Assembly (NCBI RefSeq): GCF_000812965.1
Contig: NZ_JSYN01000017.1
Location: forward strand, 62,001 to 126,000
DNA length: 64,000 nt
Direction: 5' to 3'
Source: Pedobacter kyungheensis
Lineage (GTDB): Bacteria; Bacteroidota; Bacteroidia; Sphingobacteriales; Sphingobacteriaceae
The translations under genes were made by a program, and so were the position numbers. This document shows, one piece after another, positions 42,324-50,706 of this stretch (within the stretch, counting starts at the first letter, position 1; every line of letters starts with the position of its first letter). The notes below the pieces were generated by a model that worked only from the letters and a program-made list of their open reading frames with translations, was not told where the DNA came from and made no database searches.

Positions 42324-44864
42324 ATGAAAAGAATATTTCAAGTTTTAATCCTACTAGTTTTAGCCGCTCCGGCCTTCGCTCAAATACGTCCACAAGGTCA
42401 GGCGCCGGCAACCCCCTCTTTAAAGGTTGGTGGCTTAGATCTCGATTATTTTAGTCCAAAAGAATATATCATTGGTGGTACCACAGTAACCGGAACCCAA
42501 TACTTAGATAAGGAGGTTTTAATTACCCTTTCTAAATTAACCAAAGGCGATAAAATTGTACTTCCGGGCGAAGCTACTTCTGATGCGATTAAAACGCTTT
42601 GGGCACAGGGCTTGTTTGATGATGTAAAACTTAATATTGAAAAGTTTGTTCAGGATTCAGTTTTTTTTGAAATTGAAGTGGTTGAGCGTCCGCGTTTAAG
42701 CTCTATCGATTTAAAAGGAATCAGCAAATCGCAAAGAACTGCTATTCAGGAAAAACTGAACGATAAAACAGGTAAAATTGTAAACGATAACTTATACAAT
42801 ACCACCTCGGCTATTGTAAAAAAATACATGCTGGATAAAGGCTTTTTCTTTACCACTATCGATTATAAAACCCGTAAAGATCCGAATGCCGAAAACAGTG
42901 TGGTTTTAGAGGCAAACATTAACAAAGGAAGCCGTGTAAAAGTACAGCATATCGATTTTACCGGAAATACAGAGTTTAAATCGGCCAAGCTTAGAAAATT
43001 TCTTAAAAATCCTAAGCAATTTGCCTGGTGGCGTTTCTGGGGCTCAGGAAAATTCTCAAAAGAGAAATACGAAGAGAACAAGATCAAAATGATCGGCAAA
43101 ATGCAGGAAAAGGGTTACCTTGATGCTACGCTTTTAAAAGATACCATTTACCAGTACAACAGCAAAAGGGTAAATATCCGCATGGACCTTTACGAAGGAA
43201 AGAAATACTATGTGGGTAGTGTAACCTGGGCCGGTAATGCCATTTATCCGGATAGTATTTTAAATAAAGTATTAACCATCGAAAGAGGTGATGTATTTAG
43301 CGAAGAGCGTTTAAACAAAAAACTAAACGGCGGTGGCGAAAACGGTGGCGATATTAACAGTTTGTATACCGATAATGGTTATTTAACTTTCAACATCGAT
43401 CCGGTTAAAACCATTCGTGGCGATACAGTTGATGTAGAGCTGCGCATGTACGAAGGCCCGCAGTATACCAATAACCGCATTACTTTAAAAGGTAACACCA
43501 TTACGAATGATAAAGTAGTATTGCGCGAGATCCGTACCAAGCCGGGACAAAAGTTTAACAAAAGTGATTTAATCCGTACCATTCGTGAAATTGGTCAGCT
43601 GGGTAACTTCGATGAGTCTAAAACAGTACCAACCCCGCGCCCTAACCCGGCCGATGGTACCGTAGATATCGAATATGCGGTTGAAGAAAAACCTTCAGAT
43701 CAGATTGAGCTTTCAGGTGGTTTTGGTGGTGGCCGTATTATCGGTACACTGGGTTTAACTTTCAACAACTTCTCGTTGCGTAACCTGTTTAACTTAAAAG
43801 CTTACAAACCACTTCCAAAAGGGGATGGACAGAAATTAAGCTTACGTGGACAAACCAACGGTAAATATTATCAGTCTTACAGTTTCTCATTCTCTCAACC
43901 CTGGTTTGGTGGCGAGAAACCGGTAAGCTTTGGTGTAAGTGCATTTACTTCACTTCAATCAAACGGTTTAAGCTCTGATAATGCTTCATTCCAGAAAATC
44001 CGTTTAAATGGTGTAACCGTAAGTTTGGGTAGAAGGTTAAACTGGCCAGATAACTATTTCCAGTTAAGCCATGCCATTAACTTGCAGCAGTACATCTTAA
44101 ATAACTATGCAGGTTATTTGTTCAGCACCGGTACCTCTTATAACTTAAACTTATCACAAGAGATAAGCCGCGATTCAAGAGATTCGCCTATTTTCCCGAA
44201 ATCAGGTTCATTCCTGCGTTTCACTATTCAGGCTACGCCACCGTACTCGTTGTTTAACAAAACCAACTATGCAACCGCATCTGATAAAGAAAAATACCGC
44301 TTTACCGAATATCACAAATGGAAATTCGATTCGCAGTGGTACCAACGCGTAGTAGGCAATTTGGTTATCAAGGCACAGGCACAGTTTGGTTTCTTAGGTC
44401 AGTATAACAAAGCCGTAGGTCAATCAGCATTCGAGCGTTTTAAACTGGGTGGTGATGGTATGCAAGGTTTCGATTTCTTACAGGGATCTGAGCTGATTGC
44501 CATGCGTGGTTACTCGAACAATACCGTTATCCCTGTAGGTTCTGATCCAAACATTGCACAACAATCTGGTAGCCCGATTTATACCAAGTATGTATTAGAG
44601 GCGCGTTATCCGGTTATTGCAAGTCAGCAGGCAACAGCTTTTGTTTTAGCTTTTGCTGAGGGTGGTAACACCTGGAACAGGTTCAGCGATTTTAATCCGT
44701 TCAATATCCGCAGATCGGTAGGTGTGGGTGCACGTATCTTCTTACCTATATTTGGTTTATTGGGTATTGATTATGGTTATGGTTTCGATGCGATCCCTGG
44801 ATTGCCAGATGCGAACAAAGGACAGTTCCATTTTAGTATCGCACAACAATTAGGTGGATTTTAA
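42324..44864 (+). CDS. bamA: Outer-membrane protein assembly factor BamA
   Basis: An 846-residue outer-membrane insertase. The ATG at 42324 gives a signal peptide (MKRIFQVLILLVLAAPAFAQ); a GTG nine codons upstream is less likely. POTRA domains cover about 55-460 (LKGISKSQRTAIQEKL, GNTEFKSAKLRKFLKNPKQFAWWRFWG, VTWAGNAIYPDSILNKVL, KGNTITNDKVVLREIRTKPG), then the 16-strand barrel with the lid motif region LGGDGMQGFD and final QQLGGF. It sits in the phylum-typical uppS-bamA-skp-skp order. Confidence 0.95.
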   Translation: MKRIFQVLILLVLAAPAFAQIRPQGQAPATPSLKVGGLDLDYFSPKEYIIGGTTVTGTQYLDKEVLITLSKLTKGDKIVLPGEATSDAIKTLWAQGLFDDVKLNIEKFVQDSVFFEIEVVERPRLSSIDLKGISKSQRTAIQEKLNDKTGKIVNDNLYNTTSAIVKKYMLDKGFFFTTIDYKTRKDPNAENSVVLEANINKGSRVKVQHIDFTGNTEFKSAKLRKFLKNPKQFAWWRFWGSGKFSKEKYEENKIKMIGKMQEKGYLDATLLKDTIYQYNSKRVNIRMDLYEGKKYYVGSVTWAGNAIYPDSILNKVLTIERGDVFSEERLNKKLNGGGENGGDINSLYTDNGYLTFNIDPVKTIRGDTVDVELRMYEGPQYTNNRITLKGNTITNDKVVLREIRTKPGQKFNKSDLIRTIREIGQLGNFDESKTVPTPRPNPADGTVDIEYAVEEKPSDQIELSGGFGGGRIIGTLGLTFNNFSLRNLFNLKAYKPLPKGDGQKLSLRGQTNGKYYQSYSFSFSQPWFGGEKPVSFGVSAFTSLQSNGLSSDNASFQKIRLNGVTVSLGRRLNWPDNYFQLSHAINLQQYILNNYAGYLFSTGTSYNLNLSQEISRDSRDSPIFPKSGSFLRFTIQATPPYSLFNKTNYATASDKEKYRFTEYHKWKFDSQWYQRVVGNLVIKAQAQFGFLGQYNKAVGQSAFERFKLGGDGMQGFDFLQGSELIAMRGYSNNTVIPVGSDPNIAQQSGSPIYTKYVLEARYPVIASQQATAFVLAFAEGGNTWNRFSDFNPFNIRRSVGVGARIFLPIFGLLGIDYGYGFDAIPGLPDANKGQFHFSIAQQLGGF

Positions 44865-44968
44865 TTGATAAAGAGTAAAAAAATAACTAATTATGCAATA
44901 AATCGTTGCAAGTTGAGTTTAAACAAAGCTTAGGTTATTAAAGATCATTAAAACACAAACACTTACAA

Positions 44969-45499
44969 ATGAAAAAGTATCTTTTTATCGCATTCCTGCT
45001 TTGCACATCATTCGGTGCCTTTGCACAGAAGTTTGCTTATGTAGACACGGAGTATATTTTAAAACATTTACCGGAATATAAATCCGCTTTAAGCCAGTTA
45101 GAAGTAGCTTCTAAACAATGGCAACAACAGGTTGATCAGAACTTTTCTGAAATAGACCGCATGTACAAAGCTTACCAGGCCGATCAGGTTTTATTAACCG
45201 ACGATATGCGCAAGCGCCGTGAGAATGAAATTATTGAAAAAGAAAAGCAGGCTAAAGAATTTCAACGTTCTAAATTTGGACCTGACGGAGAGCTTTTTCA
45301 AAGCAGAAGCAAACTGATTAAACCCATACAGGATAAAGTTGCGGATGCCATTAAACAAATTGCTAAAGCGAAATATCTGGATTTCATTTTCGATAAGAGC
45401 AGCGAAGCAACCATGATGATTTATGCCAGCAGCAGTTACGATGTAAGTAATGATGTAGTGGTAAAATTAGGTTACAAACCAGGGACTGTAAATAATTAG
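44969..45499 (+). CDS. OmpH/Skp-family periplasmic chaperone (first copy)
   Basis: A 176-residue protein with signal peptide MKKYLFIAFLLCTSFGAFAQ and the Skp layout: a short strand FAYVDTEYILKHLPEY, a long charged helix pair (QWQQQVDQNFSEIDRMYKAYQAD...RRENEIIEKEKQAKEFQRSKFG), then KPIQDKVADAIKQIAKAKYLDFIFDKS. Skp trimers hold unfolded outer-membrane proteins for BamA, whose gene is directly upstream. The tail YDVSNDVVVKLGYKPG is family-typical. Confidence 0.92.
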   Translation: MKKYLFIAFLLCTSFGAFAQKFAYVDTEYILKHLPEYKSALSQLEVASKQWQQQVDQNFSEIDRMYKAYQADQVLLTDDMRKRRENEIIEKEKQAKEFQRSKFGPDGELFQSRSKLIKPIQDKVADAIKQIAKAKYLDFIFDKSSEATMMIYASSSYDVSNDVVVKLGYKPGTVNN

Positions 45500-45565
45500 T
45501 ATATTCGGCCCTTTGAATTTTAAGGAACAAACAATTAGAAAAAATAAAAAAAGTAAAATAGAACG

Positions 45566-46144
45566 ATGAGAAAGTTAATTAACGTATTCTTTGTAGCAGC
45601 AGGTTTATTGTTTACAGCGAATATGGCAAGTGCACAACAAAAATTAGGGCACATTAATTCTGAAGAGGTATTTGCAAATTTACCTGATGCTAAAGCAGCT
45701 CAAACAACTTTAGAAACCTTGGGTAAACAAAAACAAGCTGATATTGATGCAATGATCAAAGAATATCAGACTAAATTGAAAAACGCACAAGACAAAGAAA
45801 AAACTTTAAGCGAGGCAAACAAAGAAACTGTAGGTAAAGAATTACAGGCTGCTGGTGTTGAATTGCAGGATTTAGAGAAACGTATCACTGATGCCCGTAC
45901 AAAAGCTTCACAAGATATCGGTACTAAACAAGGCGAATTGTTCCAGCCAATCCAGGCTAAAGTTGCAACTGCAATTTCAGCTGTAGCTAAAGAAAAAGGT
46001 TTAGCTTACGTTTTCGATATCGCAAACGGACAAGGTGGTAACAACTTAGTTTTCTGGGATGGTGGTGATGATATCACAGCTGCAGTTAAAACTAAATTAG
46101 GTATTTCGGCAACTGCTGCAAAACCAGCTGCACCTAAAAAGTAG
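45566..46144 (+). CDS. OmpH/Skp-family periplasmic chaperone (second copy)
   Basis: A 192-residue paralogue of the preceding gene: signal peptide ending MASAQQ, LGHINSEEVFANLPDAK, two long helices rich in Lys, Glu and Gln, then FQPIQAKVATAISAVAKEKGLAYVFDIANG. The tail ends with an Ala/Pro/Lys-rich extension (TAAKPAAPKK). Two tandem skp genes behind bamA are usual in Bacteroidota. It is followed by a strong terminator. Confidence 0.92.
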   Translation: MRKLINVFFVAAGLLFTANMASAQQKLGHINSEEVFANLPDAKAAQTTLETLGKQKQADIDAMIKEYQTKLKNAQDKEKTLSEANKETVGKELQAAGVELQDLEKRITDARTKASQDIGTKQGELFQPIQAKVATAISAVAKEKGLAYVFDIANGQGGNNLVFWDGGDDITAAVKTKLGISATAAKPAAPKK

Positions 46145-46187
46145 TCCTGAGTCTGGAGACCAAAGTCTCCTTCCCGGTTCAAAATAT

Positions 46188-46230
46188 AAAGCGGAATTAA
46201 GTTTAACTTAGTTCCGCTTTTTTGTTTTTA
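46188..46230 (+). terminator. Terminator of the bamA-skp operon
   Basis: AAAGCGGAA and TTCCGCTTT, extended by TTAAG/CTTAG with one wobble, pair around a 5-base loop and are followed by TTTGTTTTT. A smaller hairpin GGAGAC/GTCTCC lies just before it at 46155-46170. Confidence 0.8.
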
Positions 46231-46264
46231 GAGGTTTTACCCATTATAGATTTGTATAGAATTT

Positions 46265-46349
46265 CGTCATCTCGACTGAAGCGCAGCGAAATGGAGAGAT
46301 CTATACTAGATAGATTTCTCGACTACGTTGCACTCCGCTCGAAATGACG
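46265..46349. repeat. Dispersed 85-bp imperfect palindromic element
   Basis: The element begins CGTCATCTCGACTGAAGCG and ends CGCTCGAAATGACG, with inner AGATCTATACTAGATAGATTT near its centre. It resembles intergenic elements common in Bacteroidota genomes. It fills most of the gap between the skp terminator and murI; no gene is present in that 320-base gap. Confidence 0.6.
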
Positions 46350-46466
46350 ATTTTTCTGTTGCAAGGCTCTGCTCCCTGAACATTCAAACGTTTCAACTTT
46401 CCAACATTTAACTTCTAAATTAAAACTACCTTTACAACCAGAATAAACAACTAACCCTAAATAAGC

Positions 46467-47285
46467 ATGCAAGGTAAGGCCCCGATAGGTATTTTCGATT
46501 CAGGTTATGGAGGTTTAACAGTATTCCGCTCAATTGCCGATCAGTTGCCCGAATACAATTACATTTATTTAGGCGATAATGCCCGTTCGCCCTATGGCGA
46601 TCATGCTTTCGATACCATTTACAAATATACTTTAGAATGCGTAGAATGGCTTTTTGCCAAAGGCTGCCATTTGGTGATCCTGGCCTGCAATACCGCTTCG
46701 GCAAAGGCGCTTAGAACTATTCAGCAACGCGATTTGCCAGCTAAGTATCCCGATAGACGTGTACTCGGTGTAATCAGGCCTACAGCCGAAGTAATAGATC
46801 AGTATACCACTACCAAACAAGTAGGGGTGATGGGTACCAGGGGAACGGTTAATTCGCAATCCTACCTGTTAGAAATCAATAAATTTTTCCCCGAAATACA
46901 AGTATACCAGCAGAGTTGCCCGATGTGGGTACCGTTGATTGAAAATAACGAACACCTGGAACCCGGAGCCGATTTTTTTATTAACGAATACTGCAATCAA
47001 CTGTTAAACCAATCTACCGATATAGACTGTGTGTTGCTGGCCTGTACGCACTATCCTTTATTAATGCCTAAACTGAAAAAGGTATTTCCTGATCATATCA
47101 ACGTTCTGGCACAGGGTGAGATCGTGGCCAATAGTTTAGCCGATTATTTGACAAGGCATCCAGAAATCGAAGCGAAACTAGGTAAGCAAGGTGAAAGACA
47201 TTTTTATACCAGCGGCGATCCGGCTGCATTTGATGCCCATGCCTCTATCTTTTTCGGCGAAGCATTGAAATCGGGGAAGATGTAA
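46467..47285 (+). CDS. murI: Glutamate racemase
   Basis: Converts L- to D-glutamate for peptidoglycan. The 272-residue protein has IGIFDSGYGGLTVFRSI at the N-terminus, the first catalytic cysteine C74 in VILACNTASAKAL and the second in VLLACTHYPLLMP. Both are present, so it should be active. It stands alone between repeat-rich gaps. Confidence 0.96.
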   Translation: MQGKAPIGIFDSGYGGLTVFRSIADQLPEYNYIYLGDNARSPYGDHAFDTIYKYTLECVEWLFAKGCHLVILACNTASAKALRTIQQRDLPAKYPDRRVLGVIRPTAEVIDQYTTTKQVGVMGTRGTVNSQSYLLEINKFFPEIQVYQQSCPMWVPLIENNEHLEPGADFFINEYCNQLLNQSTDIDCVLLACTHYPLLMPKLKKVFPDHINVLAQGEIVANSLADYLTRHPEIEAKLGKQGERHFYTSGDPAAFDAHASIFFGEALKSGKM

Positions 47286-47467
47286 TTTTTTTGGTTCATT
47301 GGTTCAATAGTCATTTGTTCATTGGTCATTGGTTTATTGAGAACTGCAAACTCAAAAGAAATATCGTCCTTTCGAGGCCGGATTAGTGCGAGCCGAAGCA
47401 ATCTTTTTTATAGGTTCTTCAGGTTTAATTGGTTAAAACACGCTAAACGCCAAACTCCAGACTTTTT

Positions 47468-47635
47468 ACTTTGATTTGTCGCTGCACACTGCAGGGAGGT
47501 TTCAAAGTAACTTTGATTTGTCGCTGCACGCTGCAGGAAGGTTTCAAAGTAACTTTGATTTGTCGCTGCACACTGCAGGAAGGTTTCAAAGTAACTTTGA
47601 TTGGTTGCTGCACACTGCAGGAAGCTTTCAAAGTA
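47468..47635. repeat. 42-bp tandem repeat array, four units
   Basis: Four head-to-tail 42-base units, each beginning ACTTTGATT and ending TTTCAAAGTA, so that unit ends are inverted repeats (ACTTTGA/TCAAAGT). Inside each is CTGCACACTGCAG, a second palindrome (one unit reads CTGCACGCTGCAG). Units differ at only a few bases. As 42 is divisible by three, open frames appear on both strands, but they look fortuitous. Confidence 0.9.
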
Positions 47636-47700
47636 AAATATGGATTTAGGCTATTTCGTTAGCTCACTCCAAGCTCCAAACTTCCAACTCCCATCTAAAT

Positions 47701-47964
47701 GGTTAACTGGTTAATTGTTTAAATTGGTTAACTGAGAACCGCCAACTGTCAATTGCAAACTGGAAGGGTTAACTGGTTAATTGTTTAAATTGGTTAACTG
47801 AGAACCGCCAACTGTCAATTGCAAACTGGAAGGGTTAACTGGTTAATTGTTTTAATTGATTAACTGAGAACCGCCAACTGTCAATTGCAAACTGGAGGGA
47901 TTAACTGGTTAATTGTTTTAATTGATTAACTGAGAACCGCCAACTGTCAATTGCAAACTGATAA
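47701..47964. repeat. 66-bp tandem repeat array, four units
   Basis: Four head-to-tail 66-base units begin at 47701, 47767, 47833 and 47899. Each contains GGTTAACTGGTTAATTG, GGTTAACTGAGAACCGCC and AACTGTCAATTGCAAACTGG. Units 1-2 and 3-4 share subtype differences (TTTAAATTGG against TTTTAATTGA). The last unit diverges just before the peroxidase stop codon. Single, decayed relatives occur near 10260, 37490-37640 and 60240. Confidence 0.9.
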
Positions 47965-47975
47965 CTGCCAACTAA

Positions 47976-49115
47976 CTATTGCGGTAACTGCTCAACCCTA
48001 ACCAATACCGTTGGCGATGACAATGCTTCTAAAAAAGCTACAACAGCATCTTTTTCGGCAATGCTTAGCTTTAAGCCTTTTAACAGCTTATCGTTTTTAG
48101 GCAAAAGCGGATCGTTTACCTGCTCTGGTTTTACCCTTTGTACCGGCATGCCCACATTGTACATGTTCATTACACCATCCATATCGGGGAATAAACCGTT
48201 GTGAAACCATGGGGCGGTTTTCATCACGTTCCTCAAGCCCGGGGTTTTAAACTTACCCACATCTTCGGCCTTTTTAGTTACGTTGTACAAGCCTAAATCT
48301 TCGTATTTACGGCCATAATAAGTTAAACCATCGTTATGGAACTCGTTATCGGTAAAAAACGGACCATTATGGCAATTGATACAACGCGCTTTGGTGCGGA
48401 ACAAATGCAAACCCACCAATTGCTGATCGGTAAGTGCTTTTTTATCTTTGGCCAGAAAACGGTCGAAAGGGGTTCTTCTGCTTACAATGCTGCGCTGAAA
48501 GGTTGCCAGGCTTTCGAAAATGCGTTTATTGGTAATTTCTTTGGAGCCAAATGCGGCCGTAAAGTAAGGTTGGTAGCCTTTAATCTTACTCAGCTTTTTA
48601 GGCAAAACTTTCATGTCCTGGTGCATCTCGTTATGTGCCGCCACCGGACTACCGGCTTGCTCCTCGAGGCTGTTGGCGCGGCCATCCCAAAACAGGCGCT
48701 TGTAAAACCAAACATTCTCTAAAGAAGGTGCATTGCGGATATTGGCCAAATGATCGTGACCAATGGAAACCTGTCGGCCATCTGTCCAGTGCAAATCTGG
48801 CGCATGGCAGCTCGAGCACGAAATCTGGTTCGAACCCGACAAACGCGGATCGAAAAATAAAATCTTACCCAGCTCAACCACCTTTTTAACCGAATCATTC
48901 TTTAAATCGACAGGGGAGGGTGGAAGTTCGCCCAGTTCCTGAAATACCGCACCTGCATCTACCGTAGGTTTAGGCCACTCGCTGGTTGGTTTTGAATAAA
49001 CTTTGCGCAGACTATCAATACTCAACTCATCATCGTTATTAAAATTAGCCGATTGAAAAGAAAATAAGATTAATCCGGTGAGGGCAAGAGCAAGAAGGGC
49101 AAAAATTTTATTCAT
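47976..49115 (-). CDS. Di-haem cytochrome c peroxidase-like protein
   Basis: A 379-residue exported protein of the MauG/CcpA family with two covalent c-type haem sites, CSSCH (100-104) and CINCH near 247. The signal or anchor is MNKIFALLALALTGLILFSF. Family members reduce hydrogen peroxide in the periplasm or oxidise cofactor precursors; GLYNVTKKAEDVGKFKTPGLRNV and TAPWFHNG are shared family blocks. It is the last gene of the operon with the receptor, the DUF4876-like lipoprotein and the DUF6850-like barrel, three bases behind the latter. Confidence 0.92.
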   Translation of the reverse strand: MNKIFALLALALTGLILFSFQSANFNNDDELSIDSLRKVYSKPTSEWPKPTVDAGAVFQELGELPPSPVDLKNDSVKKVVELGKILFFDPRLSGSNQISCSSCHAPDLHWTDGRQVSIGHDHLANIRNAPSLENVWFYKRLFWDGRANSLEEQAGSPVAAHNEMHQDMKVLPKKLSKIKGYQPYFTAAFGSKEITNKRIFESLATFQRSIVSRRTPFDRFLAKDKKALTDQQLVGLHLFRTKARCINCHNGPFFTDNEFHNDGLTYYGRKYEDLGLYNVTKKAEDVGKFKTPGLRNVMKTAPWFHNGLFPDMDGVMNMYNVGMPVQRVKPEQVNDPLLPKNDKLLKGLKLSIAEKDAVVAFLEALSSPTVLVRVEQLPQ

Positions 49116-49118
49116 GGG

Positions 49119-50672
49119 TTAAAAATACAGGTTTAAGCTGATATTGGAAGAAAAACGGTCTTTGCCGGGGGTATTTGTTAATGCCCGTCCAAAATCTTTT
49201 AAATCTTCTCTTCTCCAGTAAGTAAGGGCAACTTTAATACCTGCCTGAATTTGTTTAAACATAGGGATACTGTAATCTCCAGATAGGTTAGCGCCAAATT
49301 TCGAAGCTGTATTGTAAGCGTAGTCGTAGTAAATTACATTTCTGGTGAATACACCTTCATTAGCCAACAATACACTAAAGTCTGAATCAAGGTACTGATT
49401 GTATAAACCAGTTAAGCTGAAGCCCCAATTATGGTTGTTTTTATTCTGGTGGTTTATACCATAGCTAAGCGAGTAATTTAGCTGGTTAAATCTAATATCA
49501 TTTCCGGCAATACCGTCTTGCTTACGTTCTTCGTATTTACTTAAACCTAAGCCAAAATTATGGGTGATTTGATCCTTAATTAACGAGAAATAGCCTTTTG
49601 CTGCGATAGTATTGTTTTTATACAAATAGCTATTAGCGAGATAAACATTTAAATAGTTGTCGCCGTCATTTCTGGAATAGGCTAAATCTGCACTAAATTT
49701 GTTGGTCTTTCCTTTTTTCAACCAGAAGAGCCGGTAATTTTCACTTGTTAAGTGGAATTTTGTATACTCCGTTATGCCATCACCGGTTCGGTAATCGAAT
49801 TTCTGATTGTCTTTAACCGTTTGGTAAAGAAAATTAAAACTACCCAAAACATCATTTTCAAAAGTCAGGTAAGCATCCAATCCATTTCTTTTCTGATTAT
49901 TTTGTACTGTTCTGTTTTCGTTATATTCGCCCGGCTCCCCGTAACCATTAATCAGATAATTAGTAAATTCCGGACTAACCCTACCTTGGTTAAGGCTGTT
50001 GTTTTTATAAGCAACATTCGCTTTTTCCAAACCATATCCAACGCGGTAGGCTGCACCAATTGCTAAATGATCAGTGAGGTGATATCCAAGAGAACCAATC
50101 AGGTTAAACTGATAGTCACTTATTTCTCCTCTGGGATCGTTAGTCGAATAGTGATCGCCAATTCTGTAATCGGCACCTAATCCAACAGGAAGATTTTTAC
50201 CAAGTAAATTTTTACTCGCCAATGTTTTCAGGCTATAAACGGTTCTTTGGTAACTAACATTTCGTACAGAACCAAAATAATAAGGATTAGCAAGATTATT
50301 TCGGGTCTGATGCGCAAAAGCCACGCTGTCTTCAACTGTTCGGTTATAAGAAAATTGTCCCCATATACTTACGGATTTGAGCTGTGAAATACCTTCCGTA
50401 CTCAGAAAGGCATTATTCAGTTTTGTGGCATCCTGAGCTTTTCTCAAATGCCCTTGTTCATAATTATAGCCAAGCCGTAAATTGTTATAAGTTACAGGCA
50501 TTAGATTTTTAAGGTAAAAAGGGCTCAATTTAGCAAAATCGTAGGCACTCAGAAGGGTAGAATCAGCAGAAAACAATTTGTTTCTGGTGCTGATACCCGT
50601 GGTGTCTCTTGTTTGACTACGTACTGTAACAGTACTAAAAACTAAAAGTATGTATAGTATAGTATGCTTCAT
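49119..50672 (-). CDS. Outer-membrane beta-barrel protein (DUF6850-like)
   Basis: A 517-residue protein with a signal peptide (cleavage near TVRSQ, 20). The rest is a chain of amphipathic strands with frequent aromatic ends (FYLKNLMPVTYNNLRLGYNYEQGHLRKAQDATK, SIWGQFSYNRTVEDSVAF, LTYWRREDLKDF) ending SLNLYF, a typical outer-membrane C-terminus. It fits the DUF6850 barrels that accompany DUF4876 lipoproteins. Function is unknown; its operon partners suggest substrate handling at the outer membrane. Confidence 0.75.
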   Translation of the reverse strand: MKHTILYILLVFSTVTVRSQTRDTTGISTRNKLFSADSTLLSAYDFAKLSPFYLKNLMPVTYNNLRLGYNYEQGHLRKAQDATKLNNAFLSTEGISQLKSVSIWGQFSYNRTVEDSVAFAHQTRNNLANPYYFGSVRNVSYQRTVYSLKTLASKNLLGKNLPVGLGADYRIGDHYSTNDPRGEISDYQFNLIGSLGYHLTDHLAIGAAYRVGYGLEKANVAYKNNSLNQGRVSPEFTNYLINGYGEPGEYNENRTVQNNQKRNGLDAYLTFENDVLGSFNFLYQTVKDNQKFDYRTGDGITEYTKFHLTSENYRLFWLKKGKTNKFSADLAYSRNDGDNYLNVYLANSYLYKNNTIAAKGYFSLIKDQITHNFGLGLSKYEERKQDGIAGNDIRFNQLNYSLSYGINHQNKNNHNWGFSLTGLYNQYLDSDFSVLLANEGVFTRNVIYYDYAYNTASKFGANLSGDYSIPMFKQIQAGIKVALTYWRREDLKDFGRALTNTPGKDRFSSNISLNLYF

Positions 50673-50706
50673 TTTTATTTTATTCGGTATATCTACAGCT
50701 TAAAGG

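Noticed and set aside
47443..47662. Repetitive open frames on both strands of the 42-bp array (14-residue units with CSVQRQIKVTLKP or its reverse)
   Set aside because: The unit length is a multiple of three, so long frames arise automatically; there is no start signal and no flanking coding character.
47468..47964. Possible CRISPR array
   Set aside because: The units are directly adjacent with no unique spacers, and no cas genes are present; these are plain tandem repeats.
48336..48889. Plus-strand frames over the di-haem peroxidase gene
   Set aside because: The minus strand carries both haem-binding motifs and a continuous family-length protein.
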